Shown here: positions 1 through 12,051 of the stretch, in pieces
How the letters are laid out: the number at the start of each line of letters is the position of its first letter
How positions within the stretch are numbered: position 1 is the first letter of the stretch
DNA from: Capra hircus
Taxonomy: Eukaryota > Chordata > Mammalia > Artiodactyla > Bovidae
NCBI RefSeq assembly: GCF_001704415.2
Contig: NW_017189729.1
Coordinates: 1-64,000 of the forward strand
Length of the DNA: 64,000 nucleotides
Reading direction: 5' to 3'
Notes under the pieces: generated by a model
Database searches by the model: none
What the model saw: the letters and a program-made list of their open reading frames with translations, nothing else
What the model was told of the DNA's origin: nothing
Translations under genes and position numbers: made by a program

Positions 1-1556
1 ACTTCAGGCTCTTCTACAAAGCCACAGTCATCAAGACAGTATGGTACTGGCACAAAGACAGAAATATAGATCAATGGAACAAAATAAAAAGGCCAGAGAT
101 AAATCCACACAGCTATGGACACCGTATCTTCCACAAATTAGGCAAGAATATGCAACGGATTGAAGACAATCTCTTTAACAAGTGGTGCTGGAAAAACTGG
201 TCAGCCACTTGTAAAAGAATGAAACTAGATCACTTTCTAATACCATACACAAAAATAAACTAAAAATGGATTAAAGATCTAAATGTAAGACCAGAAACTA
301 TAAAACTCCGAGAGGAGAACATAGGCAAAACACTCTCCGACATAAATCACAGCAGGATCCTCTATGATGCACCTCCCAGAATACTGGAAATAAAGCCAAA
401 AATAAACAAATGGCATCTAACTAAAATTAAAAGCTTCTGCACAACAAAGGAAACTATAAGCAAGGTGAAAAGACAGCCTTCGGAATGGGAGAAAAGAATA
501 GCAAATGAAGCAACTGACAAACTAATCTCAAAAATATACAAGCAACTTACACAGGTCATTTCCAGAAAAACAAATGACTCGATCAAAAAATGGGCCAAAG
601 AACTAAATAGACATTTCTCCAAAGAAGACATACAGATGGCTAACAAACACAGGAAAAGATGCTCAACATCACTCATTATCAGAGAAATGCAAATCAAGAC
701 CACAATGAGGTACCATTTCACACCAGTCAGAATGGCTGTGATCCAAAAGTCTACAAGCAATAAATGCTGGAGAGGGTGTGGAGAAAAGGGAACCCTCTTA
801 CACTGTTGGTAGGAATGCAAACTAGGACAGCCACTATGGAGAACAGTGTGGAGATTCCTTAAAAAACTGGAAATAGAACTGCCTTATGACCCAGCAATCC
901 CACTGCTGGGCATACACACCGAGGAAACCAGAATTGAAAGAGACACGTGTACCCCAATGTTCATCGCAGCACTGTTTATAATAGGCAGAACATAGAAGCC
1001 ACCTAGATGTCCATCAGCAGATGAATGGATAAGAAAGCTGTGGTACATATACACAATGGAGTATTCCTCAGCCATTAAAAAGAATACATTTGAATCAGTT
1101 CTAATGACGTGGATGAAAATGGAGCCGATTATACAGAGTGAAGTAAGCCAGAAAGAAAAACACCAATACAGTATACTAACGCACATATATGGAATTTAGA
1201 AATATGGTAATGATAACCCTGTATGCAAGATAGCAAAAGAGACACAGATGTACAGAACAGTTTTGGACTCTGTGGGAGAGGGAGAGTGTGGGATGATTTT
1301 AGAGAATGGCATTGAAACGTGTAAAATATCATATATGATATGAATTGCCAGTCCAGGTTTGATGCATGATACAGGATGCTTGGGGCTGGTGCACTAGGAT
1401 GACCCGGAGGATGGTACAGGCAGGGAGGTTGGAGGGGGGTTCAGGATGGGGAACACGTATACACCCGTGGCGGATTCATGTTGATGTATGTCAAAACCAA
1501 TAAAATATTGTAAAGGAATTATCCTCCAATTAAAATAAATAAATTTATATTAAAAA
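1..1556 (+). mobile_element. Ruminant L1 (L1_BT-like), ORF2 C-terminus and 3' UTR
   Basis: The segment enters from the left edge inside ORF2 at the region encoding a TVIKTVWYWHKD-like motif. It runs through the conserved C-terminal region (RCSTSLIIREMQIKT near 660-710, YDPAIPLLGIHTEE near 885-925), a G-rich 3' UTR (about 1270-1470) and an A-rich tail at about 1507-1556. Several stops and frameshifts break the frame, so only short pieces such as 465-812 remain open. The 5' part lies outside the window, so no TSD can be paired. Confidence 0.9.
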
Positions 1557-2047
1557 TGAATAGAAGTGAAGGGCAAAGAGAAATCAAAAGATATACCCAA
1601 CTGAATACAGATACTAGCATGGAAAGATAAGAAAGCCTTCTTAAGCTAACAGTGCAAAGAAATGGAGTAAAACAATAGAATGAGAAAGACTAGATATGTC
1701 TTCTAGAAAATTCGAGATACCAAAGAAATATTTAATGCAAATATGGGCACAATAAAGAACAGAAATGACAATGACCTAACAGAAGCAGAGATTAAAAAGA
1801 GGTAGCAAAAACACAGAAGAACTATACTATAAACACAGTAGAACTATAAGACAAAAGGTCTTAAGAACTAGGATAACCATGCTGATGTGGTCACACATCT
1901 AAAATGAGACATCTTGCAGTTTGAAGTGAACTGGGCCTTAGGAAGCATTAATATGAACAAAGTTAGTGGTGGTAATAGAATTCCAGTTGAGCTATTTAAA
2001 ATCTTAAGTGATGATGCTCTTAAACTACTGCACTTAATATGCACCAG

Positions 2048-2257
2048 TGAACCATTGAAGTTGCTCAGTCGTGTCCAACTCTTTGCCATCCCATGGACTG
2101 TAGCCTACCAGGCTCCTTCATTCATGGAATTTTCCAGACAAGAGTACTGGAGTGGGTTTCCATTTCCTTCTCCAGGGGATCTTCCCAACCCAGGGATTGA
2201 ACCCAGGTCTCCTACATTGCAGGCAGACGCTTTACCATCTGACCCACCAGGGAAGCC
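2048..2257 (-). mobile_element. Bov-tA SINE inside BovB
   Basis: On the minus strand this has the Bov-tA layout: a tRNA-derived head (box-B-like motif near 2195-2210) and a BovB-derived tail (GTTGCTCAGTCGTGTCC region near 2060). It is flanked by the 6-bp repeat CACCAG at 2042-2047 and 2258-2263, and BovB resumes exactly after it. An open frame running through here on the plus strand (1914-2453) only joins BovB and SINE sequence and is not a gene. Confidence 0.9.
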
Positions 2258-3596
2258 CACCAGGAAATTTGAAAAGCTCACCAATCGTCACAGGACTGGA
2301 AAAGGTCATTTATTTCCAATCCCAGAGAAAGGCAATGCCAAAATATGTCCAAATTACTGTACAATTGTGCTAATTTCATATGCTACCAAGTTAATGCTCA
2401 AAATCCTTCACACTAGGCTTCAACAGTACATGATACAAGATCTTCCAATATAAAAGCTGGGTTTAGAAAAGGTACAGGAATCAGAGATCAAATTGCCAAC
2501 ATTCCTTGGATCATAGAAAAACAAAGGGATTTCCAGAAAAAAAACATCCACTTCTGCTTCATTGACTATCCTAAAGTCTTTGGCTGTGTAGATTACAACA
2601 AACTGTGGATAATTCTTAAAGAGATGGGAATAGCAGACCACCTTACCTGCCTCCTGAGAAACCAGTATGCAGGTCAGGAAGCAGCAGTTAGAAATGGACA
2701 TGGAACAATGGACTGGTTCCAAACTGGGAAAGGAGTAGTCAAGGCTATATATTGTCACTCTGCTTATCTAACTAATACACTGAGCACATCATGCAAAATG
2801 CCAGCCTGGATATGTTATAAACTGGAATCAGAATTGCTAGGACAAATATCAATAACTTCACATATGCAGATGATACCACCCTAATGCCAGAAAGAGAGGA
2901 GAAACTAAAGAGCCTCTTGATGAAGCTGAAAGAGGAGACTGAAAAAATCTGGCTTAAAACTCAACATTCAAAAAATGAAGATCATGGAATCTGGTCCCAT
3001 CACTTCATTGCTAACAGACAGTGAAAAAGTGGATACAGTGGCAGATTTTATTTTCTTGGGCTCTGTAATCACTGCAGATGGTGACTGCAGCCATGAAATT
3101 AAAAGACGCTTGCTCCTTGGAAGAAAAGCTATGACAAAACTAGACTGGGTATTAAAAAGCAGAGACATCACTTTGCTAACAAAGGTCTGTATAGTCTGCC
3201 AGGGTCCAGCCCCGGTGGATCCAGGGTAATTCGAAGCGGGGATGGAGGGAGCATCCTTGGAATTAATTGCTTAATTAAAGATATGGAGGGAGATTAGAAA
3301 GAAATAGCATAGTAGGAAAATTAGTAGAGAAAAAGAGGCTGAATAACTTGATTTACATGGGATACCAATACAGCTTCAAGACAAGAAGCTTCACCACCTA
3401 CGTAGGCCACCGGTGCCCACTTGAATATCGGACGGTGCCCCGCCTTGGGCTCCCTCTCGCGTGGAACTTAAATGCCAGGGCAAAATTAGCAGGCTTGGCT
3501 AGCACCCACGCTCCAGATGGGAATTCAGCCAGAAAAACGGAGAACAAGAAAGAATGACACGGGAGAATCAGGCTTTCCAGAAACTAATCCGATTTC

Positions 3597-3602
3597 TTTA
3601 TT
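3597..3602 (-). promoter_or_regulatory. AATAAA polyadenylation signal of the solo LTR
   Basis: AATAAA on the minus strand lies just downstream of the LTR TATA box, where the R region would begin. It supports the minus orientation of the LTR. Confidence 0.55.
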
Positions 3603-3612
3603 TTTAGGTTTG

Positions 3613-3622
3613 CTTATATACC
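3613..3622 (-). promoter_or_regulatory. TATA box of the solo LTR
   Basis: On the minus strand the sequence reads GGTATATAAG, followed 11-16 bases downstream by the polyadenylation hexamer. This fits an LTR core promoter at the U3/R border. Whether it is active cannot be told from sequence. Confidence 0.55.
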
Positions 3623-5114
3623 TTTTGTTACACATAGAGACAACTGGAAATTTTAAAGTCACGTGGGGGTCAGCAGTCCTGACCTTTATCAAAATCAGGT
3701 GCTTCATATAAAAGTATACATAAAGGTCTTAGGGGTTTTACATCATCTTCTGGCCATGAGGCCTGCTGACATTTTATGATCCTTGCTTTCTGATAACCAA
3801 AAAACTTATTTTCCAGGGGTGATTTTTCTTAAACCAGGCACCACCCTCCAAAGGTACCAGATAAAGTTGCATTCCTATAGGGTGAGGGTGTAGTGGGTTA
3901 CAACTAAGAAAGGAATTTACTTAGCCTAAGGTTTAACGTGATTAATCTTATAGGTTAATACTTATATCTCCTATATGCTAGTTATATATTCATTAACATG
4001 TATAAGGGCAGGAGATTTAGCAGCAAATATTGGCTCGATAAATGAAAAACCCTTCACCAATAAAATTCCTAATCAACCCAGTATACTATACTAATAATTT
4101 TATAACTTCTCAAAAGAATCTGTATTTAGAAAGTTTACAGCATATCATGCCTCTCACAGTTGGGAGGCTGTAAACAATCACATGTGGCTGGACGAACCTG
4201 TACAGGCAGGCTAGATAACCTTCAGAGGAGTTCGTAAGTTGAAACACTCTTGTTACGACCAGGAATTTTTATTAACTGGAGCTGTAGGTTAACTCCTTCT
4301 CTGAGAGAGGTGATGGGGGAGACCCCCCCTTAAAGTCAGAGGTTTAGGTGAGAGAATAAAACAGTTAAGTAGGACTCTGGTTTTGGGGGTAGATGCTCGG
4401 GAACAGGGGGTTTCCTGAGGCTCGATCCTGCCTTTGCGTATGCCGAAGCCTCCTTCCTCATGACCTTTGCCATAGGCAGAGTTCCTCACGCTGGCTCCGG
4501 CAATAGTTAGTATGGTTTTTCCAGAAATCAGGTACGGATGAGAGAGGTGGACCAATAAGAAGGCTGAGCACCAAAGAATTGATGCTTTTGAATTGTGGTG
4601 CTGGAGAAGACTCTTGAAAGTCCCTTGGACAGCAAGGAGATAAAACCCTGTCAATCCCAAAGGAAATAACCCCTTAATATTCACTGGAAGGACTGATGTT
4701 GAAGCCAAAGCTCCAACACTTTGTCCACCTGGTGCGAAGAGGTGACTCACTGAAAAAGACCCTGGTACTGGGAAAGATTGAAGACAGTAGGAGAAGGGGG
4801 CAGCAGAGGATGAGTTGGATAGAAAGCATCACTGACACAATGGATATGAATTTGAACAAACTCTGGAAAATAGTGGACAACAGAGGAACCTAGCATGCTA
4901 CAGTCCATGAGGTCACAAAGAGTCAGATATGATTTAGCAAGTGAACAACAACAATAACACTCTTGGTGCCAATGTTAATGAGCTAGAATTAATCAAATTC
5001 TTATTACTAAATTAATGCTTTTTAATGCTAATTGCTAAATTAATGCTAGTACAATGAATGTATTTTAATAAGCTAATATGGAATATAGCTGAGCCTAACT
5101 GAAATAGAAGTTAG

Positions 5115-5765
5115 TTCAGTTCAGTTCAGTCGTTCAGGTGTGTCCGACTCTTTGTGACCCCATGAATCACAGCACGCCAGGCCTCACTGTCCATCACCAA
5201 CTACCGGAGTTCACTCAGACTCACGTCCATCGAGTCCGTGATGCCATCCAGACATCTAATCCTCTGTCGTCCCCTTTTCCTCCTGCCCCCAATCCCTCCC
5301 AGCATCAGAGTCTTTTCCAATAAGTCAACTCTTTGCATGAGGTGGCCAAAGTACTGGAGTTTCAGCTTTAGCATCATTCCTTCCAAAGAACACCCAGGGC
5401 TGATCTCCTTTAGAATGGACTGGTTGGATCTCCTTGCAATCCAAAGGACTCTCAAGAGTCTTCTCCAACACCATAGTTCAAAAGCATCAATTCTTCGGTG
5501 CTCAGCTTTCATCCCAGTCCAACTCTCACATCCATACATGACCACTGGAAAAACCATAGCCTTGACTAAACAGACCTTTGTTGGCAAAGTAATGTCTCTG
5601 CTTTTCAATATGCTATCTAGGTTGGTCACAACTTTCCTTCCAAGGAGTAAGCGTCTTTTAATTTCATAGCTGCAGTCAACATCTGCAGTGATTTTGGAGA
5701 CCCCCTCCCCCCAAATAAAGTCTGACACTGTTTCCACTGTTCCCCCATTTATTTCCCATGAAGTG
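5115..5765 (-). mobile_element. 5'-truncated BovB with TSD
   Basis: The 3' 650 bp of BovB lies in reverse, starting with the (TTCAG)n tail at the left. It is flanked by a perfect 11-bp duplication ATAGAAGTTAG at 5104-5114 and 5766-5776. The reverse strand stays open for 198 codons (5201-5797), covering the C-terminal region after the reverse transcriptase with the LRYWCRR/KRRLLLGRK-type motifs. The long open frame and perfect TSD suggest a fairly young copy. Confidence 0.92.
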
Positions 5766-5777
5766 ATAGAAGTTAGT

Positions 5778-6114
5778 ATGTATACAATTAAGATCACTGA
5801 GAACTATAGTGTTTAAAAATGTATCTATTTTATTTTTTGCTTTATTTCACCTATTTGGTACTCATATAGTATATATGACATACAGAGATTTTTGTCACTG
5901 TACCAAATGATATTCAATTGGTTGTGTCACTAAAACAAATGAAACAATTCAATCAAGTTAATACACATTAAGAATTTTGATTGTGAGGCAATTACTGCAT
6001 CATATTTAATATATCTCACCCCATCCCCATTGGTTTCTGTCACCAGCAGTTCTATCTGTACCAAGTAGCACTAACTCCTCAGAAAAGAAAACTGAGTCAC
6101 AATAAGGGGTAATT
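5778..6114. other. Single-copy intron sequence
   Basis: AT-rich sequence between a BovB and an L1 insertion. I see no repeat, exon or conserved motif in it. Confidence 0.5.
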
Positions 6115-6130
6115 TAAAATATACTGGCTA

Positions 6131-8904
6131 AGACGGCTTCACAGCTGAATTCTACCAAAAATTTCGAGAAGAGCTAACACCTATCCTACTCAAACTCTTC
6201 CAGAAAATTGCAGAGGAAGGTAAACTTCCAAACTCATTCTATGAGGCCACCATCACCCTAATACCAAAACCTGACAAAGATGTCACAAAAAAAGAAAACT
6301 ACAGGCCAATATCACTGATGAACATAGATGCAAAAATCGTTGACAAAATTCTAGCAATCAGAATCCAACAACACATTAAAAAGATCATACACCATGACCA
6401 AGTGGGCTTTATCCCAAGGATGCAAGGATTCTTCAATATCCGCAAATCAATCAATGTAATTCACCACATTAACAAACTGAAAAATAAAAGCCATATGACT
6501 ATCTCAATAGATGCAGAGAAGCCCTTTGACAAAATTCAACATCCATGTATGATAAAAAATCTCCAGAAAGCAGGAATAGAAGGAACATACCTCAACATAA
6601 TAAAAGCTATCTATGACAAACCCACAGCAAACATTATCCTCAATGGTGAAAAACTGAAAGCATTTCCCCTAAAGTCAGGAACAAGACAAGGGTGCCCACT
6701 TTCACCGCTACTATTCAACATAGTTCTGGAAGTTTTGGCCACAGCAATCAGAGCAGAAAAAGAAATAAAAGGAATCCAGATTGGAAAAGAAGAAGTAAAA
6801 CTTTCACTGTTTGCAGATGACATGATCCTCTACATAGAAAACCCTAAAGACTCCACCAGAAAATTACTAGAGCTAATCAATGAATACAGTAAAGTTGCAG
6901 GATATAAAATCAACACACAGAAATCCCTTGCATTCCTATACACTAATAATGAGAAAGTAGAAAAAGAAATTAAGGAAACAATTCCATTCACCATTGCAAC
7001 AAAAAGAATAACATACTTAGGAATATATCTACCTAAAGAAACTAAAGACCTATATATAGAAAACTACAAAACACAGATGAAAGAAATCAAAGAGGACACT
7101 AATAGATGGAGGAATATACCATGTTCATGGATCGGAAGAATCAATATAGTGAAAATGAGTATACTACCCAAAGCAATTTACAAATTCAATGCAATCCCTA
7201 TAAAGCTACCAGCCATATTTTTCACAGAACTAGAACAAATAATTTCAAGATTTGTATGGAAATACAAAAAACCTCGAATTGCCAAAGCAATCTTGAGAAA
7301 TAAGAATGGAACTGGAAGAATCAACTTGCCTGACTTCAGGCTCTAATACAAAGCCACAGTCATCAAAACAGTATGGTACTGGCACAAAGACAGAAATATA
7401 GATCAATGGAACAAAATAGAAAGCCCAGAGATAAATCCACACACATATGGACACCTTATCTTTGACAAAGGAGGCAAGAATATACAATGGAGTAAAGACA
7501 ATCTCTTTAACAAGTGGTGCTGGGAAAACTGGTTAATCATTTGTAAAAGAATGAAATTAGATCACTTTCTAACACCGCACACAAAAATAAACTCAAAATG
7601 GATTAAAGATCTAAATGTAAGATCAGAAACTATAAAACTCCTAGAGGAGAACATAGGCAAAACACTCTCCAACATAAATCACAGCAGGATCCTCTATGAT
7701 CCACCTCCCAGAATTCTGGAAATAAAACCAAAAATAAACGAATGGGATCTAATTAAAATTAAAAGCTTCTGCACAACAAAGGAAAATATAAGCAAGGTGA
7801 AAAGACAGCCTTCTGAATGGGAGAAAATAATAGAAAATGAAGCAACTGACAAACAACTAATCTCAAAAATATACAAGCAACTTATGCAACTCAATTCCAG
7901 AAAAATAAACGACCCAATCAAAAAATGGGCCAAAGAACTAAAGAGACATTTCTCCAAAGAAGACATACGGATGGCTAACAACCACATGAAAAGATGCTCA
8001 ACATCACTCATTATTAGAGAAATGCAAATCAAAACCACAATGAGGTACCACTTCACACCAGTCAGAATGGCTGCGATCTAAAAATCTGCAAGCAACAAAT
8101 GCTGGAGAGGGTGTGGAGAAAAGGGAACCCTCCTACACTGTTGGTGGGAATGCAAACTAGTACAGCCACTATGGAGAACAGTGTGGAGATTCCTTAAAAA
8201 ATTGCATATAGAACTACCTTATGACCCAGCAATCCCATTGCTGGGCATACACACCAAGGAAACCAGAATTGAAAGAGACATATGTACCCCAATGTTCATC
8301 GCAGCACTGTTTATAATAGCCAGGACATGGAAACAACCTAGATGTCCATCAGCAGATGAAAGGATAAGAAAGCTGTGGTACATATACACAATGGAGTATT
8401 ACTCAGCCATTAAAAAGGAATTCATTTGAATCAGTTCTGATGAGATGGATGAAACTGGAGCCAATTATACAGAGTGAAGTAAGCCAGAAAGAAAAACACC
8501 AATACAGTATACTAACACATATATATGGAATTTAGAAAGATGGCAATGACGATCCTGTATGCAAGACAGCAAAAAAGACACAGATGTGTATAATGGACTT
8601 TTGGACTCAGAGGGATAGGGAGAGGGTGGGATGATTTGGGAGAATGGCATTCTAACATGTATACTATCATGTAAGAATCGAATCGCCAGTCTATGTCTGA
8701 CGCAGGATACAGCATGCTTGGGGCTGGTGCATGGGGATGACCCAGAGAGATGTTATGGGGAGGGAGGTGGGAGGGGGGTTCATGTTTGGGAACGTATGTA
8801 AGAATTAAAGGTTTTAAAATTATAAAATAAATAAAATAAATAAAATAAAAATAAAATAAAAAAGAAAAAAATAAAAAATAAAAATAATGATTATGAAAAA
8901 AAAT
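6131..8904 (+). mobile_element. Young 5'-truncated ruminant L1 with 16-bp TSD
   Basis: A 2.77-kb L1_BT-type insertion contains most of the ORF2 reverse transcriptase, the C-terminal region, the 3' UTR and a long A-rich tail with AAAAT units (about 8818-8904). It is flanked by a perfect 16-bp duplication TAAAATATACTGGCTA at 6115-6130 and 8905-8920. The perfect TSD, the long tail and the few coding lesions mark it as one of the youngest insertions here. Confidence 0.95.
6132..8429 (+). pseudogene. L1 ORF2 remnant (reverse transcriptase and C-terminal domain)
   Basis: One frame carries the L1 ORF2 protein from just before the fingers region onward. The catalytic FADD box is intact at 6810-6821, within the SLFADDMILY motif. 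The frame is open to a TAA at 7344-7346 (a tyrosine codon in the sister copy), then to a TAA at 8079-8081 (a glutamine position). It ends after a one-base insertion near 8420 that shifts the last part out of frame. The endonuclease domain is absent because of 5' truncation, so it is not autonomous. Confidence 0.9.
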
Positions 8905-8937
8905 AAAATATACTGGCTAGCTTTGTAAGTATAGCAT

Positions 8938-9136
8938 TTGTTGTTGTTTAGTCACTATGTCACTTTCAACTCTTTGAGACCCAATGGGCCTCTGTCCATG
9001 GCAGAAGATTTTACAGGCAGGAATACTGGAGTAGGTTGTCATTTCCTTCCCCAGGGCATCATAGATCAGGGATTGAACTCTTGTCTCCTACATTTGCAGG
9101 TGGATTCTCTACCACTGAGTCACCAGGGAAGCCAAC
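8938..9136 (-). mobile_element. Bov-tA SINE
   Basis: Reverse-oriented Bov-tA: the tail motif GTTGTTTAGTCAC is at the left, and the tRNA-derived head ends in CCAGGGAAGCC at the right. It is moderately diverged. A clear TSD was not found. Confidence 0.85.
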
Positions 9137-9146
9137 TATCATATTG

Positions 9147-9482
9147 TTGTTGTTCAGTCAGTTAGTCCAACTCTTTGTGACCCCATGGACTGCAGCACAC
9201 CAGGCTTCCCTGTCCTTCACCATCTCCTGGAGCTTTCTCAAACTCATGTCCATTGAGTCATTGATGTCATCCAACCATCCTGTCCTGTTGTCTCCTTCTC
9301 CTCCTGCCTTCAATCTTTCCCAGCATCAGAGTCTTTTCTGAGTCGGCTCTTTGCATCAAGTGGCCAAATTATTGGAACTCCAGCTTCAGCATCAGTCCTT
9401 CCAATGAGTATTCAGGATTGATTTCCTTTCGGATGGACTGGTTGGGTGTCAAGAGTCTTCTCTAACACCAGAGTTCAAAAAC
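9147..9482 (-). mobile_element. BovB 3' fragment
   Basis: About 335 bp of the BovB 3' end in reverse, matching the other copies from the tail (TTGTTCAGTCAGTTAGTCC) to the ACACCAGAGTTCAAAA region. It is diverged and 5'-truncated. A possible short duplication (CATATT/CATATC) flanks it. Confidence 0.85.
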
Positions 9483-10467
9483 TACAGCATATCTTCATGT
9501 TAAATGTAAAGAAGAGAAACAACAAATTCTAATTTGTACTCATAGTAACAGTATATTTCAGTTGGAAGGAACTTTTAAAATCATGTTTTAGATAGGAGAA
9601 ACTGAGATTCATACAGAGGAGAATCAAGACCTCACTGTCACTTAGTGGTTGGACTAATAATTTACTGCTAAAACCTCTTTCTGTTCATCAGTCAAAAAAT
9701 GTAAATACATAAATATATCTGTACTAGGATGCAGGGTCAGGATAGGAATCAAGCTTAGGTTGGCAAGTAGATAGATTTCTTAGAGGATATGAAGGTGGTA
9801 CCTCTCCTCTTGGAGAAAAACTATCTGCATTCTCAGGTAAATAATTACCACTCATATATATTTTATAATTAGAATATGTAAAATATATTTCACATCCATA
9901 ATCTCATTTGATTTTCACAATATGAACTCTTAAGACAATGGATATAAAACTGCCTTGAAATTTAAAAGTTCTATATCACCTCTATAACTAAAAAAATTAT
10001 TGTAGCTATACAGAAAAGATTGCTATCTATTTTCCTCCACTTATATTTCCCAGAAGTACCTTAAAAATAAGAAAAGTATAGTCATGAGGCCTAATTCATT
10101 CAGATGAACTGTCTGTATGCACTATCCAAGTTTATGAAATAGTCATCACACATACTTGGAGTTTGCAATAAAAATACTTAGCATTTGCAAAATACTTTTA
10201 GTTTTTGAAAGCACCTTCAAAGCCATTATTTCATTTATCTTCACAACAGTTCTATGGATATCTCTAGGAAACAGACTCTTACTTTCCTTTACATCAATGT
10301 CACAGAGTAGGCAATCAATAAATATTTATTGAAAGAATACATGAATTAAAGGAAAGAAGAATAGATGGATTGTGTGAAAACAAAGGAAATTTCATTTAAT
10401 ATGAAGTCAGCAAGCCAGTAATGGGAAACTATCAGGCACCACCACTCAGATCCCAGGAAGAGAAAAG
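9483..10467. other. Intron sequence with old SINE-like relics
   Basis: Mostly single copy. The part near 9560-9650 looks like a decayed MIR-type relic (GAGAAACTGAGATTC...CACTTAGTGG). Nothing coding is seen. Confidence 0.45.
10195..10345 (+). repeat. Possible MIR/L2 relic
   Basis: The stretch carries the order typical of old mammalian MIR/L2 ends: TTCACAACAGTTCTATG, then an AAACAGACTCTTA segment, then CAATCAATAAATATTTATTG. It is strongly diverged, so the family is uncertain. Confidence 0.45.
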
Positions 10468-10478
10468 AAGAATTTCTT

Positions 10479-11119
10479 ATCCATTCATCTGCTGATGGAC
10501 ATCTAGGTTGTTTCCATGCCCTGGCTATTATAAACAGTGCTGCAATGAACATTGGGGTACATGTGTCTCTTTCAGTTCTGGTTTCCTAGATGTCCATCAG
10601 CAGATGAATGGATAAGAAAGCTGTGGTACATATACACAATGGAGTATTCCTCAGACATTAAAAATAATACATTTGAATCAGTTCTAATGAGATGGATGAA
10701 ACTGGAGCCAATTATACAGAGTAAGTAAGCCAGAAAGAAAAACACCAATAGAGTATACTAACACATATATATGGAATTTAGAAAGATGGTAATGATGACC
10801 CTGTATGTGAGACAGCAAAAGAAACACAGATGTGTAGTGCAGACTTTTGGACTCTGAGGGAGAGGGTAGGATGATTTGGGAGAATGGCATTGAAACATAT
10901 ATACTATCATGTAAGAAATGAATCGCCAGTCTATGTTCAATGCAGGATACAGGATGCTTGGGGCTAGTGCACGGGGATGATCCAGAGAGATGATATGGGG
11001 TGGGAGGGGGGTTCATGTTTGGGAACTCATGTATGCCCGTGGCGGATTCATGTCAATGTATGGCAAAACCAATACAGTATTGTAAAGTAAAATAAAGTAA
11101 AAATAAAAATTAAAAAAAA
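10479..11119 (+). mobile_element. Ruminant L1 insertion with 5' inversion (twin priming)
   Basis: Two L1 pieces lie head to head. 10479-10587 is ORF2 sequence on the minus strand and about 10588-11119 is the following ORF2 end, 3' UTR and A-rich tail on the plus strand. The two share about 30 bp of the same L1 segment (CCATCAGCAGATGAATGG) as an inverted repeat. The whole unit is flanked by an 11-bp duplication AAGAATTTCTT at 10468-10478 and 11120-11130. One TSD around both pieces shows a single event. Confidence 0.88.
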
Positions 11120-11130
11120 AAGAATTTCTT

Positions 11131-12040
11131 CTTGCCCAGTCAGTCAATTAGAAGCAGAGTTGGACACGACTGAGCAACTTTCACTTTCTACTTTCACCAC
11201 CCTCTTAGAAATAGCAACTCCCAACTCACTCTTCTCTATAACAACAAGCCCTTTTCCTCCGTTCTTCAGACTTGCCTATAATGCACCATAGTTTGCTTGT
11301 CCCAAACTGCAATTCTCTGCTATTTCTGAATAAATTCATTTTGCTAGTAAAGAACTGATTCTTTTGCTTTTTTTTTTTCTTAAGGTCAACAGTTTCATGG
11401 ATGTGTAAATTAATAAAAAAGAAGCAGTTATTTATTTTTATTCTATTTCTTGGCAATGCATCTATAATCTGTTTCTCCAACTCTATATATGTAACAATGT
11501 TTTAGATGATTAAGTATTCAATCTTGCCTTTATTTTTTAGTACTATAGTTTGAAATCTATTTCCTTTCTGACTTATATTGCCTTCCTATCTTTAGAAATA
11601 TCCTAATTCAGTATACTTTGCATAACTGAATTAACTCAGACATGAGATTATCTCAATGCTTCCATAAATGGGTGAAAAATATAGATATGCCTACACTTGT
11701 TTTTATTTTTTCCTTGCTTATTTTACTGACTATTCTAACTCAGTATTCCTGGATTTTATTTTATTTGAGCCTGTTTATATTCAATATCATGACTTTTCAC
11801 AGGTTTCCAGTGATTTCATTTCAACCATCACATGACTTTTGCTTTTGAGACAGCTAGGCACCACTGGCTTGGTTTAAGTTGTTCCAATTTTCTCTGGCTT
11901 TGTATCTACTGGCCAACACCACTTTACTCCTCCATTTACCCTGACACATGCTATCAAAACTATCAGCAGCAGGTCAAAATATATTAAAATCATGTGCTCT
12001 CAGTGATTTGATTTTTTTCCCAAATTTTCTATAATCAGCT
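11131..12040. other. Single-copy intron sequence with a SINE tail fragment
   Basis: At 11157-11195 there is a short BOV-A/ART2A-type tail (GTTGGACACGACTGAGC followed by CTTTCACTTTC). The rest is single copy. The open frame at 11226-11480 (minus) shows no recognisable domain and is low-complexity in part; I do not regard it as a gene. Confidence 0.5.
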
Positions 12041-12051
12041 TTTTATGTTAC

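Larger units (their letters stand above)
3197..4502 (-). mobile_element. Solo ERV LTR, ERVK/class II type
   Basis: A 1306-bp block begins TG and ends CA on either strand. It is flanked by ATAGTC at 3191-3196 and ATAGTT at 4503-4508, a 6-bp TSD with one mismatch; six bases are typical of ERVK-type integration. BovB sequence is continuous across the gap. Orientation is minus: reading that strand, a TATA box is followed by AATAAA and then about 400 bp of R-U5. No gag, pol or env lies beside it, so it is a solo LTR left by LTR-LTR recombination. It resembles what I remember of the bovine BTLTR1 family. The open frame at 4289-4750 (minus) lies mostly in U3 and is not regarded as a gene. Confidence 0.85.
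1566..4958 (+). mobile_element. BovB LINE, split by a SINE and a solo LTR
   Basis: BovB (RTE clade) in three pieces: 1566-2047, 2264-3196 and 4503-4958. The order is linker after the endonuclease, reverse transcriptase, then the C-terminal region and a 3' end with a GAACAACAAC-type tail. The other BovB copies in the window align with all three pieces. The frame is broken many times; only short pieces (2624-2884, 2975-3229, 4696-4893) stay open. The 5' end is truncated in the linker region. It was inserted before both the Bov-tA SINE and the LTR. Confidence 0.9.

Noticed and set aside
362..820. 152-codon open frame on the minus strand
   Set aside because: It is antisense to L1 ORF2; the same frame recurs antisense to every L1 copy (7694-8056, 54669-55139).
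1914..2453. 179-codon plus-strand frame
   Set aside because: It joins BovB, a reversed SINE and BovB again; no start context or domain.
4289..4750. 153-codon minus-strand frame
   Set aside because: It lies across the LTR U3 and the flanking BovB; not a viral gene and no host similarity seen.
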